DNA of 51,716 nucleotides from Gordonia sputi NBRC 100414 (GCF_000248055.1 NZ_BAFC01000150.1:1-51716), one strand, 5' to 3'; shown: positions 31,999-40,744, counted from the first letter of the stretch. The notes: generated by a model from the sequence alone, not told the origin. Program-made: numbers and translations.

Positions 31999-33165
31999 TC
32001 ATGGAGCGGACGGTGCAGGTAGCTCCGAGCCGCTCCGATCCGGCTCCGCTGTGGCCGGGGTCCGAAGCCGTCGGACGCCGACGAACGAATCGATCGTGAG
32101 CAACACCGAGGCCACGTAGGCGGTGATCGCATACGGAAGCGGTCCGATTCGCCCGCCATTGGGCGCCACGCCGTCGACAGCGTCGAAGTAGTCGGGGAGC
32201 GCGCTGATCCAGAGCACTGCCGCAACGATCAGGTACACCGCGGAGCAGATCACCGGGAACCATTCCCGCGCAAGCGGTTCCGGGAGGAAGGAAGGGTCGG
32301 TGCGGCGTGCCCGATAGACGCCCCAGAACGCCACGACGGTGACGATCGCCAAGAGTGCCACGTAGGTCCACGCCGAGACGGCTCGCCCGACCAGCAGCGA
32401 ACCGCCCAGCAGGTCGAGGATGGTGGGGGGTATCGATCCGACGAAGAGGACGGGCCAGACGAGCACACTCGTCATGACGACATCGCGGACGATGTACCAA
32501 CCGCCGCGGTGTGGGACCGTGCACAACCAGCGCGTCACCAAAGCGATACCGAACGGCAGCATGACGCTGAACGCACTCATGTTCAGCAGCGGGATACCGC
32601 TGAATGACGGGTGTGCCGTGGAGACTTCCTGGTTCCACACCCACCACTTCAGCTGTGGCCCAAGGCCGTCGACAACCTGGTACAGACAGTGAAAGACGAA
32701 CGCCACGCAGGCTGCGGACACGAAGACGTTGTAGCGCTTGAAGATTCCCGTCCGCTGGACGAGCGTGTACGCCACGTACAGGTAGACCGGATACATCGCG
32801 ATGATGTAGAGCGGTAGGCGGTCGTAGAGGAACTGCACCGTAAACATGTTGTGCGCGAAGGTCAGTCCGAGTTCATCCTCGATACCGAACCACTGCGGAA
32901 AGTAGGCGATCGGTTCGACCAGCAGCAAAGCCAGTATCCCGCTGCACCACACCACGAGATTCGACGCGTCGCGCGCGGTGCGATACCACCGGATGGCGTG
33001 GACCAGGCACGCCACGAGTCCGATGACGAGCGTCGTCTCGATCACGGGCAGGGTCCAGTTCGCAAGGTTCGCCGGATTGGTGAACGTGACGAACGCATTG
33101 CCGTCGCATCGAACGCCCGTCAGCGTCTCCGACAGGCGGATGTACTCGGCGGTACAGGTCTGCAT
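31999..33165 (-). CDS. multispanning membrane protein of unknown family
   Basis: The 388-residue protein has about nine hydrophobic segments (first at about residues 40-60, last at about 340-360) and a soluble N-terminal loop with two cysteines (residues 4 and 20). Aromatic residues are abundant (IAMYPVYLYVAYTLVQR, FHCLYQVVDGLGPQLKWWVW). I do not recognise a named family or a catalytic motif. The gene is divergent from a TetR regulator with a 27-bp inverted repeat between, so it is the likely target of that regulator. TetR pairing would suit a transporter or a membrane enzyme acting on a hydrophobic compound. Confidence 0.75.
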   Translation of the reverse strand: MQTCTAEYIRLSETLTGVRCDGNAFVTFTNPANLANWTLPVIETTLVIGLVACLVHAIRWYRTARDASNLVVWCSGILALLLVEPIAYFPQWFGIEDELGLTFAHNMFTVQFLYDRLPLYIIAMYPVYLYVAYTLVQRTGIFKRYNVFVSAACVAFVFHCLYQVVDGLGPQLKWWVWNQEVSTAHPSFSGIPLLNMSAFSVMLPFGIALVTRWLCTVPHRGGWYIVRDVVMTSVLVWPVLFVGSIPPTILDLLGGSLLVGRAVSAWTYVALLAIVTVVAFWGVYRARRTDPSFLPEPLAREWFPVICSAVYLIVAAVLWISALPDYFDAVDGVAPNGGRIGPLPYAITAYVASVLLTIDSFVGVRRLRTPATAEPDRSGSELPAPSAP

Positions 33166-33209
33166 TGGTGCACCTCAGGCTGGGTGGATGGCGTGGCCGA
33201 CGTACTCGA

Positions 33210-33236
33210 TCATACAAATAGTCATTCTGTGTATGA
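33210..33236. promoter_or_regulatory. inverted-repeat operator, TCATACA-N13-TGTATGA
   Basis: Perfect 7-bp arms at 33210-33216 and 33230-33236 flank an A/T-rich centre containing AAT-AGTC-ATT. The site lies midway in the 106-bp divergent region between the membrane protein and the TetR gene at 33272. Confidence 0.65.
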
Positions 33237-33271
33237 CCGAATTCGAGATACCCGCGTGCGACGATTGATCG

Positions 33272-33886
33272 ATGAGAACCCGAGGTTGGGGTGGCGACCT
33301 GCCACGCACCGAAGACGAAGCACGCGAACGCATCGTGGCAGCCGCGATGCGCTGCATCGATCGTTCGGGCCCGGGCAGGGCGACTCTCGCCGACGTCGCG
33401 GCGGAACTCCAGGTCACCAGGCAGACCGTCTATCGCGTCTTCCCGACGACCGCCGATTTGCTGACCGCGGTTGGTGAAGCAGGTGCCACGCAGTTCCTCG
33501 ACCGCCTCACCGATCACGTCGCCGATATCACCGATCCGCGCGATGCCCTTGCCGAGGCCATCGTCTACACGTTGGGGCGGCTGCCCGACGAACCGTACAT
33601 CGGACTTCTCGTTCAGGTGGGCGAGAACGAGCTCTTCAGCCGTGGCGCAACATCCTCTCGTGCAATGGAATTCGGCGCGTCGGTCTTGCGACGCTTCCCG
33701 ATCGACTGGACCGAGGCGGGAATCGACGACGAAAAGCTCGAGGGTCTCGCCGAATTCATGCTGCGTGTCCTGATGTCATTTCTGCAGTACCCCTCGGACC
33801 CGCCGCGTACGCCGGAGCAGTTGCGTGTCTATCTTCGACGCTGGCTCGGGCCTGCGCTCGATATCGCGGGCGCAGCCGATATGTGA
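33272..33886 (+). CDS. TetR/AcrR-family transcriptional regulator
   Basis: The 204-residue protein has a TetR helix-turn-helix at about residues 18-60 (IVAAAMRCIDRSGPGRATLA then DVAAELQVTRQTVYRVFPTT). A C-terminal all-helical ligand domain follows, with no named signature. It is divergent from the membrane-protein gene and converges, with 2 bp between the stops, on the dihydrodipicolinate-reductase-like gene. Its likely operator is the inverted repeat at 33210-33236, implying autoregulation and control of the membrane protein. Confidence 0.88.
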   Translation: MRTRGWGGDLPRTEDEARERIVAAAMRCIDRSGPGRATLADVAAELQVTRQTVYRVFPTTADLLTAVGEAGATQFLDRLTDHVADITDPRDALAEAIVYTLGRLPDEPYIGLLVQVGENELFSRGATSSRAMEFGASVLRRFPIDWTEAGIDDEKLEGLAEFMLRVLMSFLQYPSDPPRTPEQLRVYLRRWLGPALDIAGAADM

Positions 33887-33888
33887 TG

Positions 33889-34974
33889 TCACACGGCGAA
33901 TCGTCCGGCGAATGCCCTCAGCGGTAGGTCGTTGCTCGTGATGATGCCAGGCCTCGCCTCGACGACCGAGCGGATCGAGTTGAGTGCGGGCAGGCCGGTC
34001 ACGGTCATACCGATCGAGGCGAAGTTCTCGGGCTTCGACAGATCCATTCCGGCCTTCGGGAAGATCATGTGCTTGCTATAGATACTCGGATCGCCTGTGA
34101 TCTGGGTGATGTAGCAGGCCTTGATATCCCACGCGGGATCGGTGTGTGGTGTCATCTGCCACTCGAGATGTGTCTCGATCCGCGATACGCCGTCGACCAT
34201 GCCCTGATACTTGATGTAGTTGGCGCCCAATGATCCCTTGGGTAGGAAGTACCAGCCGAGATCGACGTCCTTGGTGCATGCGCCGAGCTCGTAGGAGTAC
34301 TTGACCTCGTCGAGCTCGAGTCCGAATGCGTCGGCCATGAGGTAGACGGAGTCGGCGAAGACCGCGGTGTACTTGTGGAGTGACTCCGGAATCGACGGAT
34401 CATCAACCGGCAGACCGTATCCGACGGCCTTCCAGGTGTCGACGGAGTGATGGCATGAGACGTCGACCGATTCGGTGACGGTGACGTTCTCGATCTCGGC
34501 GACGTCGGCGCTGTGGACGATGCCGAGAATCTGACACAGCCCCGGGTTCATGCCAGTGCCATAGAACGACGCCCCTCCCCGCTGACAGGCGGCCTCGATG
34601 ATCTCGCTGACCTTGCGTCCGGAAGGGTGCTGCCAGTTGGTGTCTCGGTGATATCCGGTGATCCAGTCGGCGGTGGTCACGACGTTGATGCCTGCGTCGA
34701 GCACCTTTTCGTAGAGGTCGTCGTCGGGGAATACGCCGTGGAATGTCACGACGTCCGGCCGTGCTGCGATGATCTCCTCGACCGAACCGGTGGCCTTGAT
34801 CCCCATGGCGTCGATGCCCACGATCTCGCCGACGTCGCGTCCGATTTTGTCGGGCGTATAGCAGTGCAGACCGACGAGTTCGAGGTCGGGATGGGAGGTG
34901 ATTCGGCCGATCATCTCGGTGCCGAGATTGCCTGTGGCAACCTGGAATACGCGAATCGTGCGGGAACTGTTCAT
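33889..34974 (-). CDS. NAD(P)-dependent amine/dihydrodipicolinate dehydrogenase-like protein
   Basis: The 361-residue protein begins with a Rossmann segment, VFQVATGNLGTEMIGRI (residues 9-25), and continues as a dihydrodipicolinate-reductase-like N-domain (HPDLELVGLHCYTPDKIGRD, VTFHGVFPDDDLYEKVLDAG). GTGMNPGLCQILGI is near residue 138. The C-terminal domain is long and unlike DapB. It fits the group annotated as NAD(P)H-dependent amine dehydrogenases (2,4-diaminopentanoate dehydrogenase-like), common in mycobacterial catabolic clusters; it is not a housekeeping dapB. Its ATG is 43 bp downstream of the Rieske gene stop on the same strand, so the two form an operon. Confidence 0.8.
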   Translation of the reverse strand: MNSSRTIRVFQVATGNLGTEMIGRITSHPDLELVGLHCYTPDKIGRDVGEIVGIDAMGIKATGSVEEIIAARPDVVTFHGVFPDDDLYEKVLDAGINVVTTADWITGYHRDTNWQHPSGRKVSEIIEAACQRGGASFYGTGMNPGLCQILGIVHSADVAEIENVTVTESVDVSCHHSVDTWKAVGYGLPVDDPSIPESLHKYTAVFADSVYLMADAFGLELDEVKYSYELGACTKDVDLGWYFLPKGSLGANYIKYQGMVDGVSRIETHLEWQMTPHTDPAWDIKACYITQITGDPSIYSKHMIFPKAGMDLSKPENFASIGMTVTGLPALNSIRSVVEARPGIITSNDLPLRAFAGRFAV

Positions 34975-35017
34975 GGACTGACCTTTCGTGTGGACGTTGC
35001 TCGCGAAGCTGGTGTGC

Positions 35018-36091
35018 TCAGGCTGTTGCGGCGGTGGCCGACGGGTGTAGCGGCACGATGGCGCCGCTTTCCGGGCGGGTCGGATCTCGTCCGTAGGTCG
35101 AGTCGCCCTCCGGGTAGAACTGGATTGCCCAGTTGCGTAATGCGGTGAAGCCCTTGAACTCTCGCTGAGACAGTGCCGGCGGATCGGAATAGCGTTGATG
35201 CGACCAGATCTCGACGTCCCGGTCGAACTGCTCGATGACCAGGTCGCTCATCACCTTGCCGTACTTGGTCAACTCGGTGGCGTCCTCTTCACCCGGCTTC
35301 TTTCCGATCCAGACCGTGAACCGCACGTCGCACGTCGATTCGTCGACCGGTGTGACCGCAGGCATCGTGCGGTTCTCGACCATCCCCCAGGACTTGGTCA
35401 CGGAGCATCCGAGCCCCGCGTTCACGGAATAGACCCCGCTCGAGGCGGATTCGAGGGTGGCTCCCTCCTCGAACGCGATGGTGAAGTCGACGTAGGAGAC
35501 CGGGCCTTCGAAATCGTGCCGGGTGAACTCCGGCATGAACGGCGTCTCGTGGACGAACTTGAAGTGCGCGAAATCGACGCCGTTCTCCATGATGTACTGC
35601 GGATGTAGCTCGAGTCGCTCGTGGAACAGCGTGCCGCCGGGAATGGGTGCGTAGTAATTGTCGGCGTTGGATGGGTCGTCTCCGAATGCGGTGAACATGT
35701 CGGGTACCTCGAAATACGGTGGGCGAGAGGCTGTATCGAACCAGATCCACACCGCATGGTTGCGCTCGACTGCAGGGTAACTGCGAATGCGCCTGCCCCT
35801 GTTGGGTCTCTTCTCGTACGGGATGCAGACGTTGCGACCCTGCTCGTTCCACTTCCACCCATGGAATGGGCAGACCAGGTTCTCGCCCTCGACGCGACCG
35901 CCATACCCGAGATGTGCGCCGAGGTGCTCGCAGTAGGCGTCGAACACCGAGATCTTTCCCGACGCCGAGCGCCAGGCGACCATGTCGCGGGAGAAGTAGG
36001 TCATGCGATGGACGTAGCCGACCGCGATCTCGTGCGACCAGGCGACCTGGAACCAGCCGGTCGGTTCCATCGACAGCGGGGTCTGTGCCAT
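35018..36091 (-). CDS. Rieske non-haem iron oxygenase, KshA-like
   Basis: I use the ATG at 36091 (MAQTPLSMEPTGWF, 357 residues), not the upstream GTG at 36127, which lies inside the palindromic operator. The Rieske [2Fe-2S] ligands are C54-E-H56 and C74-P-F-H77. The mononuclear iron site is D173-F-A-H176-FKFV-H181 (DxxHxxxxH). The C-terminal DVEIWSHQRYSDPPALSQRE resembles the end of 3-ketosteroid 9-alpha-hydroxylase KshA. Such enzymes hydroxylate steroids or other hydrophobic rings and need a separate reductase, which is not encoded here. It is the first gene of a two-gene operon with the amine-dehydrogenase-like protein. Confidence 0.88.
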   Translation of the reverse strand: MAQTPLSMEPTGWFQVAWSHEIAVGYVHRMTYFSRDMVAWRSASGKISVFDAYCEHLGAHLGYGGRVEGENLVCPFHGWKWNEQGRNVCIPYEKRPNRGRRIRSYPAVERNHAVWIWFDTASRPPYFEVPDMFTAFGDDPSNADNYYAPIPGGTLFHERLELHPQYIMENGVDFAHFKFVHETPFMPEFTRHDFEGPVSYVDFTIAFEEGATLESASSGVYSVNAGLGCSVTKSWGMVENRTMPAVTPVDESTCDVRFTVWIGKKPGEEDATELTKYGKVMSDLVIEQFDRDVEIWSHQRYSDPPALSQREFKGFTALRNWAIQFYPEGDSTYGRDPTRPESGAIVPLHPSATAATA

Positions 36092-36103
36092 GCAAAGAAC
36101 CGT

Positions 36104-36136
36104 AGAACCCTCTGTGAAATAGTGCAAGAGGGTTCT
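36104..36136. promoter_or_regulatory. 33-bp operator with perfect 10-bp arms
   Basis: AGAACCCTCT (36104-36113) and AGAGGGTTCT (36127-36136) are perfect inverted arms 13 bp apart, between the divergent Rieske gene (ATG 36091) and TetR gene (ATG 36172). The outer AGAAC...GTTCT recalls the KstR half-site, but KstR sites are compact 14-bp palindromes, so this is a different regulator's site. Confidence 0.75.
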
Positions 36137-36171
36137 GTGAAAATCTTGAAAGGTGGCTAGACTCGATCATC

Positions 36172-36789
36172 ATGAGCGAGGCGACGACCACCCCCCGGCG
36201 CGCGAACAAACGTGGTCAGGCCACGCGGGACAGCATGATCCGTGCGGCAATCGCCGCGTTGGCGACGGGTGACCCGACAGCGGTCTCGGGTAATCGGATC
36301 GCGCGGGAGATCGGGGCGACGTGGGGTGTGGTCAAGTACCAGTTCGGCGACATCGACGGTCTGTGGGCAGCGGTCCTGCGTCACACCGCGGACCAACGGG
36401 GCGACCTTCCGGCCAACGTCAAACCCGACGGGACGCTGCGAGAGCGGGTGTCCGCTCTGATCGGCGCGATGTTCTACGGACTCACGACGCCGGAGGCGCG
36501 GGCCATCGAGACGCTCCGCGCGGCGCTTCCGCGCGAACACGTCGAATTGGAACGCGAATTTCCCCTCACCGCAGCCGAATTGGCTTCGTGGAAGCCGAAC
36601 TGGGACGCGGCGTTCCAGCGTGCCTTTGCCGACCTCGACCTCGACCCGGGGAAGGTTCGCCAGATGGCTGCGCTCATTCCGGGGGCGATGCGTGGGCTGA
36701 TCTCCGAGCACACATTGGGTACCTACGGCAACCTTGATGACGCTCGTGAGGGAATGTCAGGCGCAATCGTCGCCTACCTGTCAGAGTGA
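36172..36789 (+). CDS. TetR/AcrR-family transcriptional regulator
   Basis: The 205-residue protein has an N-terminal helix-turn-helix (about residues 15-60: RDSMIRAAIAALATGDPTAV, then RIAREIGATWGVVKYQFGDIDGL) in which the usual LYRHF is replaced by VKYQF, as in a distinct TetR subgroup. The ligand domain is all-helical. It is divergent from the Rieske/dehydrogenase operon and probably binds the 33-bp palindrome between them. The next gene starts 4 bp after its stop. Confidence 0.87.
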   Translation: MSEATTTPRRANKRGQATRDSMIRAAIAALATGDPTAVSGNRIAREIGATWGVVKYQFGDIDGLWAAVLRHTADQRGDLPANVKPDGTLRERVSALIGAMFYGLTTPEARAIETLRAALPREHVELEREFPLTAAELASWKPNWDAAFQRAFADLDLDPGKVRQMAALIPGAMRGLISEHTLGTYGNLDDAREGMSGAIVAYLSE

Positions 36790-36793
36790 CGCG

Positions 36794-38267
36794 GTGTCAT
36801 CGCTACGCTCGACGTTTCGTGCTGCCCTCATCCGTCTGCTCGCTACATCGACAGTCGTCTTCGCGATACTCGCGGGTGCAATCGTCGGGGGATCTGCGTC
36901 CGCAGCTCCACCGACATACGGTTCGACGACTCCCGCGCCAGGCCCCGCGACCGGACTCGGCCCGGTAGGAACGTCACTGATGCACGGCGACCTCTGGTCG
37001 TCGGACTCGACTCCGTTCGCAGGACCGGGTCGGACGGCGCATCTCGCGGCGTCGTCGATTCCAGGTGGCGCGTGCGCCGCAACGTTTGTGGGGCACGACG
37101 GCATGCCGGTATCGCTGTGCACCCAGTTCGTCGGGATCGCGCCGCTGCAGGTCGCGGTGGCGACGGTGACGCTCTTCGACCCGACGACCGCCGCGCCCAT
37201 CGCGCGCAAGCAGTTGACCAAGGGCGGACTGCTCGGTGGTGTGTACGGATACCTCGACGACCGCGACCGCGTGGTCGTCGCCGACGGGTCCGGTGCGATT
37301 CTGCGTGTGGCACATCGGCATTCGACGCAGGGATGGCAACTCTATATCGATGACCGTGTTGACCTGAAAGGTCATATCCCCGCAGGCGACGCCGTCACCG
37401 CACTCGCTCCCGACTTCGCGGGCCGCGTCTGGTTCGTGACTACGCACGGCGTCGTCGGCACGGTCGACGCCGCTCGCCGTGTGCGGTCGACGCATCTGCC
37501 CGCGGGTGAAGACCTCGGTAACGGCCTCTCCGTGCGAGCGTCGGGTGTATCGGTCATCTCGACGCACGCACTCTACGAGATGCGCGCAGGCGTCGACGGG
37601 ACACCGGAGGTGGTGTGGCGTCGCGCCTACGACCGAGGAGCCGCACGTCGCCCCGGCCAGTTGACCTGGGGATCGGGCACCACGCCCACCTACTTCGGCC
37701 CCGGGGGCGACGGATGGGTTGCCATCGTCGACAACGCCTCCCGACCGCAGTTGATCGTCTACGACAGCAACACCGGCTCGACGGTGTGCCGCATGCCCGC
37801 GTTCGGCAGCTCAGGACAGGGCACCGAGAACTCGCCGATGGCCTGGGGTAACTCGCTCATCATCCCCAGCACCTACGGCTACCAGTACCCGCCCATGGCG
37901 GTCAGCGGTCCGAGCGTGCCTGCCAACGCGCCCTTCGTCGGCGGATCGACACGCATCGACGTGTCGTCAGGGGAGTGCCACCGGGTGTGGGAGAACGGCG
38001 ACCGCCTCGCATCGCTGCCCCGACTCTCCCGCGGTCGACGGACTCATCCACGGACTCGGGTACGGGCCCTATCGACCGGTATCGATCCAGCAGGTCGGGC
38101 CGATCGACTACATCGCCACCGATTTCGCGACGGGCGCCCGAGTGCGCACGCTGCATGTCGGCGACGGACCCGTCGACGAGCCACTCGAACTGACCGGCAC
38201 CATCGCGCCCGACGGCTCGCTCTGGCAGGCGACGGTGAGTCGGATGCTCAAGATCGCGAGGCGTTGA
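36794..38267 (+). pseudogene. secreted protein of unknown function with a late frameshift
   Basis: GTG at 36794 opens a signal peptide (ending GGSASAAPP). A beta-rich secreted domain follows with repeated GxYGYLDDRDRVVVAD, GDAVTALAPDFAGRVWFVTT and GGDGWVAIVDNASRPQLIVY strands, suggesting a beta-propeller. After codons for LASLPRLS (near 38025) the frame becomes arginine-rich. One base out at about 38015-38030 restores AVDGLIHGLGYGPYRPVSIQ and a further propeller-like stretch to the TGA at 38265-38267, about 490 residues. The unshifted frame runs on to a stop at 38318-38320. The shift lies among C-runs (GCCCCGACTCTCCCG), so a sequencing or assembly error is possible. It follows the TetR gene by 4 bp. 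Confidence 0.75.
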
Positions 38268-38320
38268 GAACCCGACGGCCCGTCGTCGCGTCCCGGATGC
38301 TCGAGATCGCCCGGCGGTGA
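38241..38320 (+). repeat. duplicated gene tail encoding SRML(K/E)IARR
   Basis: 27 bp at about 38241-38267 (CGGATGCTCAAGATCGC..., ending in TGA) and 38294-38320 (CGGATGCTCGAGATCGC..., ending in TGA) match at 23 positions. They lie in different reading frames, and each ends the broken secreted-protein gene in one frame with nearly the same peptide. Confidence 0.75.
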
Positions 38321-38339
38321 CAGTGCGACAATCGTCACC

Positions 38340-38990
38340 ATGACCGACCCCGATGAGTCCGACCGCATCCCAACGCAGGCCGAGCTCGATGCCGAGGACC
38401 TGGCGGCGATCGAGCGTCGGTCGAAGGACAAGGACGAGGCGGTGCTCTACCCATCGCGGCCGACCGATCCGGGTCCTGCGCCGCGCGCGCTGACCGTCCA
38501 CGCGCGCGTGGCGTTCTGGGGTGCGGCGGCCGCTGGGCTGGTCGCGGTCGTCTACGGCTTCGTCAACCTCGGGACGATCAGAGGACTGCTGAGAGACCGC
38601 CTGCGCGAGGGACTCGCGACCGATCCGCGCAACGCGGCACCGGCCGATCGCATCGACCCGATGGCGAACTTCTTTCCGCCGTTCATGCTGATCACGATCG
38701 TCGTCTTCCTCGCGATCGAGTACGCGCTGCTGGTCGCCGCGGCCACGCATCACAGTCGCAACTGTCGCAACTTCTACCTCGCGGCGGTCGTCGTCAACCT
38801 GCTCTGTATCCCGATCGGGATCGACCTACTGTTCCGCTACCCGGAGGTGTGGTCGGCTCTGCCGGTCATCGGGTGGATTCAGTTCGCACTCCTGGCGATC
38901 TCCGCGCTGTGCACGATGCAGAAGTCGGTGAACCGCTGGCTCCCGCAGTCGACGCGGATGCGTCCGATGCGGATGGTGAAGGGGCGCTAG
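38340..38990 (+). CDS. four-span membrane protein, unknown family
   Basis: The 216-residue protein has a charged N-terminus (about 50 residues, acidic then Lys/Arg-rich) and hydrophobic spans at about 56-77, 112-133, 142-162 and 175-193. The C-terminus is basic. I do not recognise a family; similar four-span proteins occur near the preceding secreted protein in related actinobacteria as far as I can judge from architecture. The ATG lies 19 bp after the duplicated tail of the broken gene. A hairpin terminator follows the stop. Confidence 0.7.
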   Translation: MTDPDESDRIPTQAELDAEDLAAIERRSKDKDEAVLYPSRPTDPGPAPRALTVHARVAFWGAAAAGLVAVVYGFVNLGTIRGLLRDRLREGLATDPRNAAPADRIDPMANFFPPFMLITIVVFLAIEYALLVAAATHHSRNCRNFYLAAVVVNLLCIPIGIDLLFRYPEVWSALPVIGWIQFALLAISALCTMQKSVNRWLPQSTRMRPMRMVKGR

Positions 38991-39031
38991 TACTGCGCGA
39001 GTCTCCATGAACCGACCCAGAGTGGTGTGCA

Positions 39032-39063
39032 CCGCCTGCGGACTCGACGGTCGGCGCAGGCGG
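39032..39063. terminator. bidirectional terminator hairpin
   Basis: CCGCCTGCG (39032-39040) pairs perfectly over 9 bp with CGCAGGCGG (39055-39063), with a 14-nt loop. It lies between the convergent four-span membrane protein and the small membrane protein gene. Confidence 0.75.
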
Positions 39064-39105
39064 CACACGGGCGCAGCACTGTGACGTGCTTCCACTCTCG
39101 AGCCG

Positions 39106-39276
39106 TTATGCGAAGAACAGCGAACCGAAGGTGATGGTTGTGCTCGTCGCGAGAAGCGTGAGTATGACGATCCCGGATCTGGCTGCCGCGATCAGCGGGG
39201 CCGGCTCGTCGGTTTCGCTCGCGGTGGCAGTGGCGGGGACATGGTCTGGATCGGCAGTCGTCGTGCTCTGCGACAT
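39106..39276 (-). CDS. 56-residue single-span membrane protein
   Basis: The ATG at 39274-39276 is preceded by GTGAGGAGAG, a strong ribosome binding site at 6-8 bp, and the frame ends TAA at 39106-39108. The product (MSQSTTTADPDHVPATATAS..., ending TTITFGSLFFA) has an acidic/Thr-rich N-terminal half and one C-terminal transmembrane helix of about 22 residues (LIAAARSGIVILTLLATSTT region). It is bounded by a terminator on one side and a divergent promoter region shared with the DICT-domain gene on the other. No family is recognised. The ribosome binding site, bounded position and clean topology make it a real gene despite its size. Confidence 0.7.
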   Translation of the reverse strand: MSQSTTTADPDHVPATATASETDEPAPLIAAARSGIVILTLLATSTTITFGSLFFA

Positions 39277-39486
39277 GAGTCTCTCCTCACTCGAATGTCG
39301 TCACGAACCCGGTGCCGCGATGAACTGCTGCTGACGCTACGGACCGCTTTGGTTCGGTGACCAGGGCCGCGGCGGTACTGACACCGCACAGCAACCCGTG
39401 GTCACGAGAAGATCACGGCGGGTGTGTCGGGGCTGGCGGCGACGACGACTTTCGCCTATTACGTAAATGAATGGTTAGCTAAGAAG

Positions 39487-40734
39487 ATGACGCGCCTTTC
39501 TCGACGATCCACCTACCACTCGTCGGTGTTGGCTGCCGACGATCTGTCGATGGAGGTGGTGATGCAGTTCGCGCCGGTTCGCCGTCTGTCGGACGGTGCG
39601 CTCGCTGCTGTCGAATTGCAGGTTCGACGTCTGGCCGGAAGCGCGATGGGCACAGCGGAGGCACTGCGCAGAGCCGCACGCCTGATGGAGCAGAAGGCGC
39701 CCCTCGACAAGCAGAAGATGGTGTTCGCCGGCTCCCCGCAGTCCGCGGAACTCGCCGAGATCCTCCCGGTGCTCGTCACCGTCGACATGGACTCCATCCC
39801 GCAGCACGAACTCGACGCGTTGCCGACACCGGCAGCTCTGCAGCGCCTGGTCTTCTCGGTATCGCCCGCGCAACTGCTGCACCGCCCGCACGAGACACTG
39901 GGAGCCGTGCGAGAGGCACGCAGCCGTGGACGGGTGATCTGCGTCGACGGCATAGGTGTTGACCCGCATGCGATTTCGATGCTCCCGCTCATCGAGCCCG
40001 ACGTGATCATCATCGGACCGGAGCTGCTGTCGGTTGCCACCGAACCCGACATGGCCGAGGTCGCACATGCGCTCGCCGCGCACGTCGAACGCAGCAATGC
40101 CGTCGTCGTCGCAGAGGGAATCCACGACGAGCGCTCGCGCTCGGCAGCGAGGACCATCGGTGCGACCTACGGGACCGGACGGCTCTACCCGGCTGTCGCC
40201 AACCCGTCGGAGCTCCCGGCCGACGAGGTGGTGCCCTTCCCCGAGGCGCCGGTGTGGTCGAGCCCCGCGCCGTCGGCCGGCACCCCGTATGCGCTGGCGT
40301 CCGTCATGCAGGAGCCGCGCCGCGGGACCAAGCGACTGCTCGTCGAGATGAGTAAAGCGCTCGAAGCTCAGGCCGCTGCCGCGGGACAGGCGATGATCGT
40401 CGTCGGCACGTTCCAGCATGCGCAGCACTTCACCGACACCACGTCACAGCGATGGCGCGATCTCGCAGACGTCACGGGCTTTGCCGGTGTCTACGGCGTC
40501 GGACTGTCGCACATGGTCGACGGCAACGTCAGGCATGCACCGCTCGACGCCGACGACGATCTCGTCAACGAGTGGACGGTCGCGATACTCGGACCTCACT
40601 TCGCCGCGTTGCTCTCGGCACGCGATCAGCACGACGACGGTCCCGACCTCGAGCGCACCTTCGACTTCGTGCAGTCATTCGACCGGCTCACCGTGACGCA
40701 GGCGGTCCACAGCGTGCTGTCTCGCTTCAGCTGA
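39487..40734 (+). CDS. DICT sensory-domain protein with EAL-like N-terminal region
   Basis: I start at the ATG at 39487 (415 residues). The frame extends upstream to 39424 but through promoter-like A/T-rich sequence (TTACGTAA at 39459). The N-terminal half (about residues 20-240) has the layout of a degenerate EAL/TIM-barrel domain: FAPVRRLSDGALAAVELQVR, then GRVICVDGIGVDPHAISML, DVIIIGPELLS and VVAEGIHDE. The metal-binding EAL residues are not evident, so it is unlikely to cleave c-di-GMP. The C-terminal half (about 265-410) is DICT-like, a sensory module linked to GGDEF/EAL and histidine-kinase proteins. It probably acts as a light- or ligand-responsive signalling protein; the partner is unknown. 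Confidence 0.8.
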   Translation: MTRLSRRSTYHSSVLAADDLSMEVVMQFAPVRRLSDGALAAVELQVRRLAGSAMGTAEALRRAARLMEQKAPLDKQKMVFAGSPQSAELAEILPVLVTVDMDSIPQHELDALPTPAALQRLVFSVSPAQLLHRPHETLGAVREARSRGRVICVDGIGVDPHAISMLPLIEPDVIIIGPELLSVATEPDMAEVAHALAAHVERSNAVVVAEGIHDERSRSAARTIGATYGTGRLYPAVANPSELPADEVVPFPEAPVWSSPAPSAGTPYALASVMQEPRRGTKRLLVEMSKALEAQAAAAGQAMIVVGTFQHAQHFTDTTSQRWRDLADVTGFAGVYGVGLSHMVDGNVRHAPLDADDDLVNEWTVAILGPHFAALLSARDQHDDGPDLERTFDFVQSFDRLTVTQAVHSVLSRFS

Positions 40735-40744
40735 CCTTCGGCGA

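Noticed and set aside
36092..36127. upstream GTG start for the Rieske oxygenase
   Set aside because: It lies within the palindromic operator and adds 12 residues not seen in the family.
36104..36136. KstR-regulated cholesterol operon
   Set aside because: The arms are 10 bp with a 13-bp spacer, unlike the compact KstR palindrome, and no other cholesterol genes are present.
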